Source of the DNA: JAVVHH01 sp965276815
GTDB taxonomy: Bacteria > Pseudomonadota > Alphaproteobacteria > Acetobacterales > Acetobacteraceae
NCBI GenBank assembly: GCA_965276815.1
Contig: CBDIBE010000010.1
Span: 655,932-719,931 of the forward strand
Direction of reading: 5' to 3'
DNA: 64,000 nucleotides
Part shown: positions 7,412-16,919 of the stretch, in pieces
Layout of the letters: each line of letters opens with the position of its first letter
Numbering within the stretch: the stretch's first letter is position 1
Made by a program: the position numbers and the translations under genes
The notes under the pieces: generated by a model
Told to the model about the DNA's origin: nothing
The model's input: the letters and a program-made list of their open reading frames with translations, nothing else
The model's database searches: none

Positions 7412-9173
7412 CGCGCGGCTCTCCGAGATAGGCGGCGATCACGTCGGGATGGGCCAGCACGTCGCGCGGCCGCCCGTCGGCGATGCGGCGGCCGAAGTTC
7501 AGCACGGTGATGTGGTCCGCCACCTGCTCGACCAGGTTCATGTCGTGGTCGACGATCAGGATGGTCAGGCCATGGCCCTTGAGGCGCCGCAGCAGCAGGC
7601 CGAGCTCGTGTTTTTCGGTCAGGTTCAGCCCTGCGGCCGGCTCGTCCAGCAGCAATAGATGCGGGTTGCCGGCCAGCGCCCGGGCAATCTCGACATAGCG
7701 CTGGTAGCCGTAGGAGAGCGTACCGACGAGTCGGTTGGCGTCGGCGCGCAGGTCCACGAAGTCGAGGGCGGCGAGCGCGCGGGCGACGACGAGGGTCGGG
7801 TTCTCGGCGATGTCGTTGCCGGGTCGCTCGGCGCCGACCATGACGTTTTCCAGCACCGTCATGCCGCGGAACACGCGGATGTTCTGGAAGGTGCGGGCCA
7901 GACCGAGACGCGTGCGGGCGTGCGGTGGCAGCCCGGTGACGTCGCGCCCGGCCAGGACGATACGCCCGGCGGTTGGGCGATACAGGCCGGTGGTGACGTT
8001 GATAAAAGTGCTCTTGCCGGAGCCGTTTGGGCCGATCAGCGCGTGCACGGTGCCGCGGCGCACGGCGATGTCGACGCCGTCCAGCGCTTTGAGGCCGCCG
8101 AAATGCTTGGCGAGGCCGGTGATCTCAAGGGCTTTTTCATCCGACTCCGCGCCGGTCTGCGAGAGCAGCGGCAAGCGCGGCACGGCCGCCGTGCTCGCGG
8201 GGCCCGCCCGGCGCAGGCGCTTGGCCACGAACCCCCATAATCCGTCGGGCAGGAACACCATGATGAGGATGACCGCGGCGCCGTAGACGGCCAGGTAGAC
8301 GTTGCGCAGGAAGCGCAGCCACTCCGGCAGGATCACCAGGAGGGTCGTGCCCAACAGCGCGCCGAACGGCGACTGCACGCCGCCCAGCAGCGCCATCGTC
8401 AGCAGGACGATGCTCTCGTTGAAGGTGAACTGGTCCGGGCTGATATAGGCGAAGGCGCCCGCGAACAGCCCGCCGCCCAGGCCGCCCAGCACGGCGCTGA
8501 TGGCGAAGGCGAGCACCTTGGTGCGGAAGATGTCGATGCCGCAGATGCTGGCCGCGATCTCGTTGTCTCGCACCGCCTGCATCGCCCGGCCCAACCGGCT
8601 GGCCTTCAGCCGCCACGCGTACCAGACCACAGCGGCGAGTACCGCCAGGCACAGCGCGAGATATCGGTCGCCATGCTCCAGCAACAGGCCGGGCACGTGC
8701 GGGCGCGGGATGCTCTGTATTCCGTCCGGCCCGTGCGTCAGCCCGATCCAGTTGGCCAGGACCAGGGTCAGGATCTCCTGGAAGCTGATCGTCACCATCG
8801 CCAGGTAGTGGCCGCCGAGCCGCAGGCTGGCCAGGCCGAGCGCGATGCCGAACACGCCGGCGGCCGCCATGCCCAGCAGCAACGCTACGAAGAACGGCAG
8901 CCCGTAATCGGTCGCGCCGAGCCCCACCCCGTAGGCGCCCAGGCCGAAGAACGCCGCCTGCGCCAGCGAAATCTGCCCGCAATAGCCGAGCACGACCACC
9001 AGCCCGGTCACGCCCACCGCGTAGGTCGCCGCCTGCATGACGATGTTCAACACATAGCCGGATTGCGGCAGGAACCCGGCGAGCGCGATGATCGCCAACA
9101 CCGCCACGGCGAGCGCCGGCAGCCCGCGCCATGCCCGCACCTCGGGGAGCACCGGAATCGTGGCGGCGCTCAC
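7398..9173 (-). CDS. LivM-LivG fusion: permease plus ATP-binding protein (transporter 1), 591 aa
   Basis: Residues 1-325 form a LivM permease with many hydrophobic segments and the family block LGYCGQISLAQAAFFGLGAYG. Residues from about 345 to 590 form a LivG ATPase with GPNGSGKSTFIN (Walker A), LSYGYQRYVEIARAL (signature) and LLLLDEPAAGLN (Walker B). A Pro/Ala-rich linker containing ESDEKALEITGL joins them. LivM and LivG are normally separate proteins; this fusion is recurrent among alphaproteobacterial aromatic/short-acid transporters. The ATG at 9171-9173 overlaps the LivH stop (ATGA). It acts at the cytoplasmic membrane with LivH and LivF. A second, independent fusion of the same layout occurs at 46112-47881. 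Confidence 0.9.
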   Translation of the reverse strand: MSAATIPVLPEVRAWRGLPALAVAVLAIIALAGFLPQSGYVLNIVMQAATYAVGVTGLVVVLGYCGQISLAQAAFFGLGAYGVGLGATDYGLPFFVALLLGMAAAGVFGIALGLASLRLGGHYLAMVTISFQEILTLVLANWIGLTHGPDGIQSIPRPHVPGLLLEHGDRYLALCLAVLAAVVWYAWRLKASRLGRAMQAVRDNEIAASICGIDIFRTKVLAFAISAVLGGLGGGLFAGAFAYISPDQFTFNESIVLLTMALLGGVQSPFGALLGTTLLVILPEWLRFLRNVYLAVYGAAVILIMVFLPDGLWGFVAKRLRRAGPASTAAVPRLPLLSQTGAESDEKALEITGLAKHFGGLKALDGVDIAVRRGTVHALIGPNGSGKSTFINVTTGLYRPTAGRIVLAGRDVTGLPPHARTRLGLARTFQNIRVFRGMTVLENVMVGAERPGNDIAENPTLVVARALAALDFVDLRADANRLVGTLSYGYQRYVEIARALAGNPHLLLLDEPAAGLNLTEKHELGLLLRRLKGHGLTILIVDHDMNLVEQVADHITVLNFGRRIADGRPRDVLAHPDVIAAYLGEPRDAAA

Positions 9174-10048
9174 GCTTTCTCCGCGATCTTCTCGCCGAAC
9201 AGCCCTTGCGGCCGGATCAGCAGGAACAGCAGCAGCACCGCAAACGCGATGGCGTCCTTGTATGGCACCGAGATGAACGCCGCGCCGAACGTCTCGACCA
9301 TGCCGAGCGCCAGCCCGCCGAGGATCGCGCCTGGGATGTTGCCGAACCCGCCGATGATGTTGGCGGCGAACGCCTTGAGCGAGATCAGCGCGCCCATGCC
9401 GACCGAGACGAACAGCACCGGCGCCACCAGAATGCCGGCGAGCCCGCCCAGCGCCGCGCTATAGGCGAAGGTGATCAGGATCATGCTGGCCACCGGGATG
9501 CCGAGCAGGCTCGCCATCTCCTTGTCCTGGCTGGTCGCCTGCAGCTTTTTGCCGAGCAACGTCTTCTCGAAGATCAGGAATTGCAGCACGACCAACACCG
9601 TGACGGCGACGATGATGGACAGGTACTGGCTGTCCATGAACACGCCGCCGACGTCGAAGCCAGGATTTTCGAACAGGCCCGGCAGCACCGCCGGGCTGGG
9701 GCCGTAGAGGAACAGCACCGTGTTGGACAGGAATATGCTGGCGCCGATGGTGCTGATGATCACCGGCAACTGCCCGCGATGCCGGAGCGGCCAGTAGGTG
9801 GCGCCGGCGAACAGGACGCCGAAGCCTGCTATCAGCACGACGGCGACCGGCAACGCGACGTAGTACGGAATGCCGATTTGGGTCGCCAAAATGACCATCG
9901 CGTAGGCGCCGAGCATGCTGAATTCGCCCTGCGCGAAGTTCACCACGTTGGCGGCGCGGATCAGCAGCACGAAGCCCAGGGCCACCAGCGCGTAGATCGC
10001 GCCGATGCCCAGGCCGGTGAACAACAGTTGCGGGACGAGGTCGATCAA
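9170..10048 (-). CDS. livH: LivH-type ABC transporter permease (transporter 1), 292 aa
   Basis: This is a highly hydrophobic protein with about eight membrane segments and LivH family blocks near the N-terminus: GIGAIYALVALGFVLL and NVVNFAQGEFSMLGAY. It also carries KAFAANIIGGFGNIPGAILGG in the C-terminal half. It forms the inner-membrane channel with the LivM half of the neighbouring fusion. The start codon lies close to the end of livK, with 13 bases between the two genes, and the stop overlaps the livMG start. The length is normal. Substrate specificity is set by the binding protein and cannot be derived here. Confidence 0.9.
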   Translation of the reverse strand: MIDLVPQLLFTGLGIGAIYALVALGFVLLIRAANVVNFAQGEFSMLGAYAMVILATQIGIPYYVALPVAVVLIAGFGVLFAGATYWPLRHRGQLPVIISTIGASIFLSNTVLFLYGPSPAVLPGLFENPGFDVGGVFMDSQYLSIIVAVTVLVVLQFLIFEKTLLGKKLQATSQDKEMASLLGIPVASMILITFAYSAALGGLAGILVAPVLFVSVGMGALISLKAFAANIIGGFGNIPGAILGGLALGMVETFGAAFISVPYKDAIAFAVLLLFLLIRPQGLFGEKIAEKA

Positions 10049-10061
10049 ACGCCGAGCCTGA

Positions 10062-11198
10062 TCATTCCTTCACGTCGATCCGGCGTTCGAAGACGATCTT
10101 GCCATTCTCGTTCTTGACGATGTTGTAGCCGCGCAACCCGTCGCCGTTCGCGTCGAAATTGTATTCGCCCTCGGCGCCGGCATAGCCCTTGACGCCGAGC
10201 AAGGCGGTGCGGATCTTCTGCGGCTCGAGGCTGCCGGCATTGTTGATCGCGAGCCCGAGCAGGTTGACGGCGTCGAACGTCCATGAGGATTGGTTGTCCG
10301 GCAGGGTCTTATAGGCCGCCAAATATTTATCGCCGAACGCCTTGCTGGCCGGGGTGGCGTCGACGGCGTAGTCGGCCACGCCGTACGTGCCATACAGCGC
10401 CGCTTGCGCCAGGTTCAGCGCCGTCGTGTTGGTGATGGAGGGCGACCCGACCCAGGGAATGCGCACGCCGAGCTGGCGCAATTGGCGGGCGAAGATGCCG
10501 AGATCGCTTTCGAACGTGAAATATGTGCCCAATATGTCTGCGCCCGATTGGCGGACGGCGAGCACCACGGCCGAGAAATCCGAGGCCTGGTTGGTGTAGC
10601 CCTGCTTGAGCACCGGGGTGATGCCTTTGGCTTGCAGCGCGTCCTCCAGCGCCTTGGCGCCATTCGTCCCGAAGGCGTCGGTCGAAAATACGACAGCCCA
10701 TTTCTGCTTCTTGAGGTCGTCCAAGCCGAACTCGGCGATCACCTTGCCGGAATAGCTGTCGTTGGGGCGGCAGCGGAACAGCCAGGGATTGCCCTGATGG
10801 GTCAGCGTCGGATCGGTGCCGCCGATCATCATCGGCTTGCCGACCTTCAGCACGTCGGGCGCCATGGCTTGCACCTGCGTGCTGCGGATGGAGCCGATGA
10901 AGGCCGGGATGTCGGCCTGCGAGGCGAGGCGGCTGAAGGCGAGCACGGCGCCGGGATTGGTGGTCTGGTCGTCCTCGACCACCAGCTCCATCTTTTTGCC
11001 GAGCACGCCCTTCTCGTTGACCATGGCGAGCGCCAGGTTGGCGCCCTGCAGCTGGAACTTGCCGGCTTCGGCGGCTGGGCCTGTGGAGGGAAAGACGCAG
11101 CCGATGCGAATGGTGTCGGCGGCGCGGGCGATGTGCGGCGCGGCGAGCAGGGCGGCGGCGCCGAGCCCTAAGCCGCGTCTGGTGATGGTTGCAGACAT
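10062..11198 (-). CDS. LivK-type periplasmic substrate-binding protein (transporter 1), 378 aa
   Basis: The N-terminus MSATITRRGLGLGAAALLAAPHIARA has a twin-arginine-like start and a clear signal peptide ending ARA. It is followed by a periplasmic binding protein type I domain: IRIGCVFPSTGPAAEAGKFQ, then ALAMVNEKGVLGKKMELVVEDDQ. The last helix region ends FERRIDVKE. This is the substrate receptor of the importer encoded downstream (livH, livMG, livF), and it is the first gene of that operon. The ATG at 11196-11198 is preceded by AGGAGAGG on the minus strand. The ligand is unknown. The fold family binds amino acids, short acids and aromatic carboxylates. Confidence 0.9.
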   Translation of the reverse strand: MSATITRRGLGLGAAALLAAPHIARAADTIRIGCVFPSTGPAAEAGKFQLQGANLALAMVNEKGVLGKKMELVVEDDQTTNPGAVLAFSRLASQADIPAFIGSIRSTQVQAMAPDVLKVGKPMMIGGTDPTLTHQGNPWLFRCRPNDSYSGKVIAEFGLDDLKKQKWAVVFSTDAFGTNGAKALEDALQAKGITPVLKQGYTNQASDFSAVVLAVRQSGADILGTYFTFESDLGIFARQLRQLGVRIPWVGSPSITNTTALNLAQAALYGTYGVADYAVDATPASKAFGDKYLAAYKTLPDNQSSWTFDAVNLLGLAINNAGSLEPQKIRTALLGVKGYAGAEGEYNFDANGDGLRGYNIVKNENGKIVFERRIDVKE

Positions 11199-11408
11199 TA
11201 ACTTCCTCTCCTGAGTCGGGCCTTCGCCCTGATGCGCCGGAGAGAACCATAGGGCCGCCGGGGCGGCAACCCGGAACAGCTCGGAGCGACGCCAAGGTTT
11301 GCCTACGCTGGACCTATCCAGGCACCCTGGTCGTGTCTACCAATGCCTGATGTCGATTGACGGCGTGTTTGCCTCGAGGTTGCCGGCCTTTGGGAGGCGC
11401 GAGCACAA

Positions 11409-12173
11409 GTGATCGCGAGCGTAACCTCGCAGTTGCCGATCCTGGCGGTGGCGTTCGGGATGGTCGGAATTGCCGGGCTGATCCGTGGCTTTACCGGGTT
11501 CGGCTTCAGCATCGCCGCCGTCCCGCTGTTGAGCTTGGTGATGCCGCCGGCGCAGGCCGTGCCGATTGTTCTCCTGCTGCAGTTCCTTGTCAGCCTCAGC
11601 GGGCTGAAGGAGGCGGTCCGCATTTGCCACTGGCACTCCATCCGTCTGCTCGCAATAGGTGCGGCAGCAGCCACGCCGATCGGGATGTGGGGGCTGGCGC
11701 ATTTGGCCGCGGCTCCCGTGCGCCTGGCCATTGCCGCGATCGTGCTTATTGCGGTCGCGGTCCTGGCGCGCGGCGTCCAGCTCCGCGGCCACCCACCGCA
11801 GAGGGCGGTGTTTCCGGTCGGCATCCTGTCGGGTCTGTTCAATGGCCTCGCCGGCATGCCGGGGCCGCCGGTCATCGCCTTCTATCTTGCCGCGCCGGTC
11901 AGTATCGATGTGGCGCGCGCGTCCATGATCGTGTTCTTCCTGATCACCGCGGTGGTCGGGCTGATCCCGGCGGCGATTTTGCGAATCGTCACGGAGACGA
12001 CGATTGTCGCCGCGCTGGTCGGCTTGCCTGCGGTATGGCTGGGTTCGCGCTATGGCGCGGTGCTGTACCGGACGAGCTCTCAGGCAAGTTACCGCCGGGT
12101 CGCCCTCGCATTGCTGGTCATTACGGCGCTACTGGCGGCTACCAGGGCTATTGTCGATCTAATGCAAAGCTAA
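11409..12173 (+). CDS. TSUP/TauE-SafE family membrane transporter, 254 aa
   Basis: This is a hydrophobic protein with about seven or eight membrane segments. It has the family motif GLIRGFTGFGFSIAAVPLLSLVMPP near the N-terminus and its internal repeat GLFNGLAGMPGPPVIAFYL in the second half, as in the TauE/SafE/YfcA sulfite-exporter family. Members export or exchange sulfur-containing anions or other organic acids across the inner membrane; the specific substrate is unknown. The GTG at 11409 is the most upstream plausible start. An ATG at 11460 is an alternative, but it would shorten the first membrane helix. The gene is divergent from livK and precedes a hydantoinase gene by 175 bases. Confidence 0.85.
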   Translation: MIASVTSQLPILAVAFGMVGIAGLIRGFTGFGFSIAAVPLLSLVMPPAQAVPIVLLLQFLVSLSGLKEAVRICHWHSIRLLAIGAAAATPIGMWGLAHLAAAPVRLAIAAIVLIAVAVLARGVQLRGHPPQRAVFPVGILSGLFNGLAGMPGPPVIAFYLAAPVSIDVARASMIVFFLITAVVGLIPAAILRIVTETTIVAALVGLPAVWLGSRYGAVLYRTSSQASYRRVALALLVITALLAATRAIVDLMQS

Positions 12174-12348
12174 GGGGCGTCGCTCTGCACGATAAGTGCG
12201 ACCATGCGTCACAGGTAACGCGGCTGACCGCGCGGTCAAGGCATGCTGATTGCTTGGCCGTGATTCGGGTCGAGGACTACCTGCGCAGTGTTTAAGGTGG
12301 CCGCAAGGGTTATCCTCGGCGAGTGCGGCAGCGGCAAGGGCGGTGGTG

Positions 12349-13797
12349 ATGAGTCAGTATAGCATTGTGATCAAAGGCGGGACGGTCGTGACCGCGGCGG
12401 ACAGCTTTCGTGCCGACGTGGCGATCGACGGGGAGCGGATCGCGGCGATCGGGAGCGCGCTGGCCGGTGATCGGGTTATCAATGCGGGCGGGTTGCTGGT
12501 GATGCCAGGGGGCGTCGACACGCATTGCCACATCGAGCAGCTTCAGCCCGGCGGAATGGCCGATGAGGAAAGCTTCGTCACCGGCAGCCGCTCGGCGCTG
12601 GCGGGCGGGACGACGTCGGTCGTGACCTTTTCGACGCAGTTCAAGGGTGAGCCGATCGGCCCCGCGCTCGCCGAGTATCGTCGCCGTGCCGGGCAGGCGA
12701 TGGTGGATTACAGCTTCCACCAGATCATCACCGACGCCACGGACCAGGTGGTGTTCGAGGAAATTCCGCAGATCGTCGCGTCCGGGATCCGCAGTCTTAA
12801 GGTTTTTCTTACCTATGACCCGTTATACCTGGATGACCGGCAGTATTTGCGGGTGCTGGCGGCGGCGCGGCGGACCGGGGCGCTGGTGACGGTGCATTGC
12901 GAGAATTACGAGGCGATCCGCTGGCGCACGGCGGCGCTGCTTGCCGATGGGCGGACGGCGCCGAAATACCATGCGTGGTCGCGCCCGAGCATGGTGGAGC
13001 GGGAGGCGACGCACCGGGCCATTGCGCTGGCCGAGCTGGTGGATCAGCCGATCCAGGTGTTCCACCTCTCCTGCCCGGAGGCGGCCGAGGAAATTGCGCG
13101 GGCGCAGGCGCGGGGTGTCAAAGTCTGGGGCGAGACCTGCCCGCAATATTTTGTTCTGTCCGCATCCGATATGGATCGTCCGGGCTTCGAGGGGGCGAAG
13201 TTTATGTGCAGCCCCTCGCCGCGGGACACGGCGGCCAGTGAGGGACTTTGGGCGGAAATCCGCCGCGGCGTGCTGGACGTGGTGTCCTCCGATCATAGCG
13301 GCTGGAGCTATGAAGGAGAGCGGGGCAAGCGGGTCAACGGTGTCGACGCCCCGTTCCGCGACATCCCGAACGGCGTTCCGGGCCTGGCCACGCGGCTGCC
13401 GATCCTGTTCAGCGAGGGCGTCGGTAAGGGACGGATCAGCGCCGAGCAATTCGTGAGATTGGCTGCGTCCAATCCCGCGCGACTATTTGGGCTGTATCCG
13501 CAAAAAGGCACGATTGCCCCCGGCGCCGACGCGGATCTCGTCTTATGGGACCCGGCCAAGCAGGTCACCATCACCAACGCTTTGCTGCAGCAGGCGATCG
13601 ACTACACGCCTTACGAAGGCAGGCAGGTCACTGGCTGGCCGGTGATGACGCTGCGCCGGGGTGAGGTGGTCATGCAGGATGGGCGCGTGCAGGCGGAGCC
13701 AGGCAGCGGCCGCTTCCTGCCGCGCGGGCCTTACGAGCTGATCCGTCCGACCGGCCGTGTGCCCGACGGCTTCGACGCGAGCGCCTTCCTCGTCTAA
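12349..13797 (+). CDS. Dihydropyrimidinase/hydantoinase family amidohydrolase, 482 aa
   Basis: This is a cyclic amidohydrolase of the D-hydantoinase group. It shows the metal-binding THCH near residues 58-61, SLKVFLTYDP with the lysine expected to be carboxylated, VTVHCEN and QVFHLSCPEAA providing further His ligands, and VVSSDHSGW with the metal-linked Asp. The ending APGADADLVLWDP is the typical beta-sandwich motif. The enzyme hydrolyses the ring amide of dihydropyrimidines, hydantoins or related compounds in the cytoplasm. The frame is open to 12250, but the ATG at 12349 begins exactly at the family N-terminus (MSQYSIVIKGGTVVT) and has AAGGGCGG upstream. The true substrate is not resolved. 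Confidence 0.88.
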   Translation: MSQYSIVIKGGTVVTAADSFRADVAIDGERIAAIGSALAGDRVINAGGLLVMPGGVDTHCHIEQLQPGGMADEESFVTGSRSALAGGTTSVVTFSTQFKGEPIGPALAEYRRRAGQAMVDYSFHQIITDATDQVVFEEIPQIVASGIRSLKVFLTYDPLYLDDRQYLRVLAAARRTGALVTVHCENYEAIRWRTAALLADGRTAPKYHAWSRPSMVEREATHRAIALAELVDQPIQVFHLSCPEAAEEIARAQARGVKVWGETCPQYFVLSASDMDRPGFEGAKFMCSPSPRDTAASEGLWAEIRRGVLDVVSSDHSGWSYEGERGKRVNGVDAPFRDIPNGVPGLATRLPILFSEGVGKGRISAEQFVRLAASNPARLFGLYPQKGTIAPGADADLVLWDPAKQVTITNALLQQAIDYTPYEGRQVTGWPVMTLRRGEVVMQDGRVQAEPGSGRFLPRGPYELIRPTGRVPDGFDASAFLV

Positions 13798-13836
13798 CCT
13801 GCATACGTGGCCTGCGGGCGGTGACAGGGAAGCGGC

Positions 13837-15258
13837 GTGAACACCATCTGGCCATCCCTGCTCCAAATCCGTTCGGAGATCGTCTACTCGACCGGGCTGG
13901 TGATCGCGCTGTGCATTACCGTGCACGTGCTGCTCCGCAAGCGGGAGGTGGCGACCGCGGCGGCCTGGATCGGGTTCGTCTGGTTCGCGCCGGTGACGGG
14001 CGGGATTCTGTACTTGATGTTTGGGGTCAACCGTGTCCGCCGCCGCGCCCGCCAGAGCCGGCCCGCTGGCGAGCGGCGCGACTCGCAGACGGAAACCCTG
14101 CCCGGCGGCGAGGAAGAGCTGGGCGCGTTGGAGCGCGGGGTCGGGCGAATTACCGGGCGCCCGCTCGTCTCCGGCAATTCGGTGCAGATCTACGACACGG
14201 GCGACGAGGCCTATCCGCCGATGCTGCAGGCGATTGCGGCGGCGCGGCGCAGCGTGGGCCTGTCCTCTTATATATTCCGCGACGATGAATGGGGCGGCCG
14301 GTTCATTGCTGCGCTGATCGAAGCGCGGCGACGCGGGGCCGAGGTGCGGGTGTTGATCGACGGGATCGGCGGGGGCTGGCTGCTGTCGCGCACCTACCAT
14401 CAGCTCCGACGCGCAGGCGTGCCGGCGGAGCGCTTCTCTCACTCGCTGCTACCCTGGCGGATGCCGTTTCTCAACCTGCGCACGCACAAGAAGATCTTAG
14501 TGATCGACGGCGCGGTCGGGTTCACGGGCGGCATGAATATCGCCGACGAGAACGTGATGGCGACCCGGCCGAAGCAACCGGTGAAGGACACGCATTTCCA
14601 GGTCGAGGGCCCGGTGGTCGCCCAACTCACCGAAGCCTTTTTGCAGGATTGGGCCTTTGCTACCCGGGAAAACCTCGGTGGCGATGCCTGGTTCCCGGCG
14701 CTGCCGGAGGGCGAGCGCTCGCCGGCGCGGGTGATCGATTCCGGGCCTGACGAAGACATCGAGAAGATCGAGTTTGCCGTGCTCGAGGCGGTTTCCTGCG
14801 CGCAATCGAGCGTCGAGTTGATGACGCCGTATTTCTTGCCGGACGAGCGGCTGATCACCGCGCTGTCGCTCGCTTCCATGCGCGGCATTGCGGTGGATGT
14901 CGTGGTGCCCGAGCGGAGCAATAAGCGCGTGGTGGACTGGGCGACGCGCGCCAATATTGGCCCGCTGCTGGACAGCGGTGTGCGGATCTGGTGCTGCCCG
15001 CCGCCGTTCCGGCATTCCAAATTGATGACCGTCGACAGCGAGTGGTGCTTGATTGGCAGCAGCAATTGGGACATCCGCTCGTTCCGGCTGAACTTCGAGC
15101 TGTGCATCGAACTGTATGACCGCGGTCTCGCGGCCAACCTGGCGGAGGTGATGCGGCAATGCCGCGGGCGGGCGCTGACGCATGCGGATTTGGATCGCCG
15201 TTCGATACCCGCCCAGCTGCGCGATGCGGCATCGCGCTTATTCCTGCCGTATCTGTAG
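13837..15258 (+). CDS. cls: Cardiolipin synthase (phospholipase D superfamily), 473 aa
   Basis: An N-terminal membrane segment pair (residues about 15-65, including AAAWIGFVWFAPVTGGILYLMFG) is followed by two HKD phospholipase D motifs: THKKILVIDG with GFTGGMN, and HSKLMTVDSEWCLIGSSNWD. RSFRLNFE follows the second, as in bacterial cardiolipin synthases. The enzyme condenses phosphatidylglycerol molecules into cardiolipin at the inner membrane. The length and domain order match ClsA-type enzymes. GTG at 13837 follows GGAAGCGGC, a usable ribosome-binding site. The gene follows the hydantoinase by 39 bases but is probably functionally unrelated to it. Confidence 0.92.
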   Translation: MNTIWPSLLQIRSEIVYSTGLVIALCITVHVLLRKREVATAAAWIGFVWFAPVTGGILYLMFGVNRVRRRARQSRPAGERRDSQTETLPGGEEELGALERGVGRITGRPLVSGNSVQIYDTGDEAYPPMLQAIAAARRSVGLSSYIFRDDEWGGRFIAALIEARRRGAEVRVLIDGIGGGWLLSRTYHQLRRAGVPAERFSHSLLPWRMPFLNLRTHKKILVIDGAVGFTGGMNIADENVMATRPKQPVKDTHFQVEGPVVAQLTEAFLQDWAFATRENLGGDAWFPALPEGERSPARVIDSGPDEDIEKIEFAVLEAVSCAQSSVELMTPYFLPDERLITALSLASMRGIAVDVVVPERSNKRVVDWATRANIGPLLDSGVRIWCCPPPFRHSKLMTVDSEWCLIGSSNWDIRSFRLNFELCIELYDRGLAANLAEVMRQCRGRALTHADLDRRSIPAQLRDAASRLFLPYL

Positions 15259-15523
15259 TGCATGACAAGAGATTGGGACCGAGTCGGCGAGCGGGGTGGT
15301 TCTCCTGAATGGAGCCATGAGGTGAATGGGTTTGCGTCAAGAAGACCGGTATTGACCCGGCGAATGTTCGATCCGGGACACTAGGTCTTGTTTGGGCGAG
15401 CACTACCTTGCCGGCAATCGACCCGGTTTCGCCGCAAACTGCTCTGAAAAGTCGCATTTGGCGGTGAAACGTACTTGATTTACGTGGCTTTGTGGATTAG
15501 CTGCCAGTCGGAGGAGTGCAATT

Positions 15524-15970
15524 ATGTCTGATCAGACCAACAGCGGTATTCTAGAGTTAACGGCGAAGATTGTCTCGGCGCATGTCTTTAGGAATCAAAT
15601 TGGTACGGACGCGTTAGTGTCGCTTATTCAGTCGGTCTACCGTTCGCTGTCCACGGTCGGGCAGGTCGAAGCCCCTCCCGTCGTGCAGACTCCGGCGGTG
15701 CCAATCAAGAAATCGGTTTTCCCTGACTATATTGTTTGCCTGGAAGACGGAAAGAAGCTGAAGATGCTGAAGCGGCATCTGCAGACCAGCTATGGTCTTA
15801 CGCCTGAAGCGTATCGAGCTAAGTGGAGCTTACCCGCCGATTATCCGATGGTGGCACCCAGCTACGCTGCCACGCGCTCGACTCTGGCCAAGCAAATCGG
15901 CCTCGGGCGCAAGCCGGCGCCGGAACCGGTCAAGCCGCCGCCGCGCCGTGGCAGAGCTGGACGCGCATAA
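15524..15970 (+). CDS. MucR/Ros family transcriptional regulator, 148 aa
   Basis: The N-terminal helical region (LELTAKIVSAHVFRNQIG) precedes the Ros/MucR DNA-binding domain DYIVCLEDGKKLKMLKRHLQ, then YGLTPEAYRAKWSLPADYPM. The C-L-E-D arrangement and the first His correspond to Ros zinc ligands. The second zinc His (usually HLRTHYGL) is Ser here (HLQTSYGL), which occurs in some family members and means classic zinc coordination may be absent. MucR proteins are global repressors in alphaproteobacteria that bind AT-rich targets. The start has a strong GGAGGAG at 15510-15516. The tail is Pro/Arg-rich. It is likely monocistronic; it lies 85 bases before a Liv transporter operon and could also influence that. 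Confidence 0.9.
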   Translation: MSDQTNSGILELTAKIVSAHVFRNQIGTDALVSLIQSVYRSLSTVGQVEAPPVVQTPAVPIKKSVFPDYIVCLEDGKKLKMLKRHLQTSYGLTPEAYRAKWSLPADYPMVAPSYAATRSTLAKQIGLGRKPAPEPVKPPPRRGRAGRA

Positions 15971-16055
15971 CCCGCTTTTGCTTTAGGTTGATCTAACCGA
16001 TTCCCGTAAAGCCGACCTTGCTCTAGACAGCCGATCCAAAACGGATAGGCGAGCC

Positions 16056-16916
16056 ATGGGCGTGCTAGTGGAGATTGCGTTCCAATCGCTCGCTTATGCG
16101 AGCGTGCTCTACCTGATCGCGGTTGGACTTTCGGTGACGCTAGGTTTGATGGGGTTCATCAACCTGGCCCACGGCATCTTTGCAATGGCCGGCGGATACT
16201 TGGCGGCAGTGGCGATTTCGGGTTACGGCGTGCCATGGCTCCTCATGCTGATCGTGGCGCCGCTCGTCGTCGCGGTGATCGCCGGGTTGCTCGAGCGCTT
16301 GCTGTATGCCCGGCTTTATGGGCGGAGCGAGCTCGACCAAGTCCTGTTATGCATCGGGCTCATCTTCATCGCCGGCGCGCTCATCCGGTTGCTATTCGGC
16401 CCGTTGCTGCAGCCCGTGAATTTGCCCGGCGTACTGCGGCAGCAAGTCGAACTCGGGCCGTTCAGCTTCTATGCTTACAAGCTCATGGTGATTGGCATTG
16501 GCGGACTGACCGCTGCCGGCATTCTCCTCGGTTTGGAACGGACGCGGGCGGGAGCGATCATCCGGGCCGCGGTCGAGAACCGCGGCATGGCGGAATCGGT
16601 CGGTTTGCGGACGTCCTCGATCTTCACGGCGACTTTCGCCCTCGGCGGCGCGCTCGGCGCGCTCGGCGGCATCCTCGGTGCGGACGTGTTCGGGCTCAAC
16701 CCGGCCTATGCTTTCGATGTTCTGGTCTATGTGCAGATTGTCGTCGCCATCGCCGGGCTTGGCACGTTGCGCGGATCATTCGTCGCCGCCCTGCTGATCG
16801 GCTTGGTGCAGACGCTCTCAGCCTATTATCTGCCGGCGCTAGGTACGATCATCCTCTTCCTTGCCGTATTTCTCTTGCTGCTGGTGCGCCCGCGCGGTCT
16901 ATTCGGGCGGGTTTGA
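16056..16916 (+). CDS. livH: LivH-type ABC transporter permease (transporter 2), 286 aa
   Basis: The LivH family block ASVLYLIAVGLSVTLGLMGFINLAHG opens the protein, followed by about eight hydrophobic segments and AIAGLGTLRGSFVAALLIGL near the C-terminus. It forms the inner-membrane path together with the LivM product that starts four bases after its stop. This is the first gene of a plus-strand operon livH-livM-livG-livF-ubiX. No binding-protein gene is present on either side. ATG at 16056 follows GGATAGGCGAGCC. The substrate is unknown; linkage to a flavin prenyltransferase suggests an aromatic or unsaturated acid. Confidence 0.9.
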   Translation: MGVLVEIAFQSLAYASVLYLIAVGLSVTLGLMGFINLAHGIFAMAGGYLAAVAISGYGVPWLLMLIVAPLVVAVIAGLLERLLYARLYGRSELDQVLLCIGLIFIAGALIRLLFGPLLQPVNLPGVLRQQVELGPFSFYAYKLMVIGIGGLTAAGILLGLERTRAGAIIRAAVENRGMAESVGLRTSSIFTATFALGGALGALGGILGADVFGLNPAYAFDVLVYVQIVVAIAGLGTLRGSFVAALLIGLVQTLSAYYLPALGTIILFLAVFLLLLVRPRGLFGRV

Positions 16917-16919
16917 CGC

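Noticed and set aside
12823..13449. A minus-strand 208-codon frame inside the hydantoinase gene
   Set aside because: It is antisense to conserved metal-binding motifs of the hydantoinase and has no recognisable family.
15340..15400. A tRNA-like T-loop (GTTCGATCC) in the gap before the MucR gene
   Set aside because: The flanking bases do not form the five-base T-stem and no acceptor or anticodon arm can be drawn.
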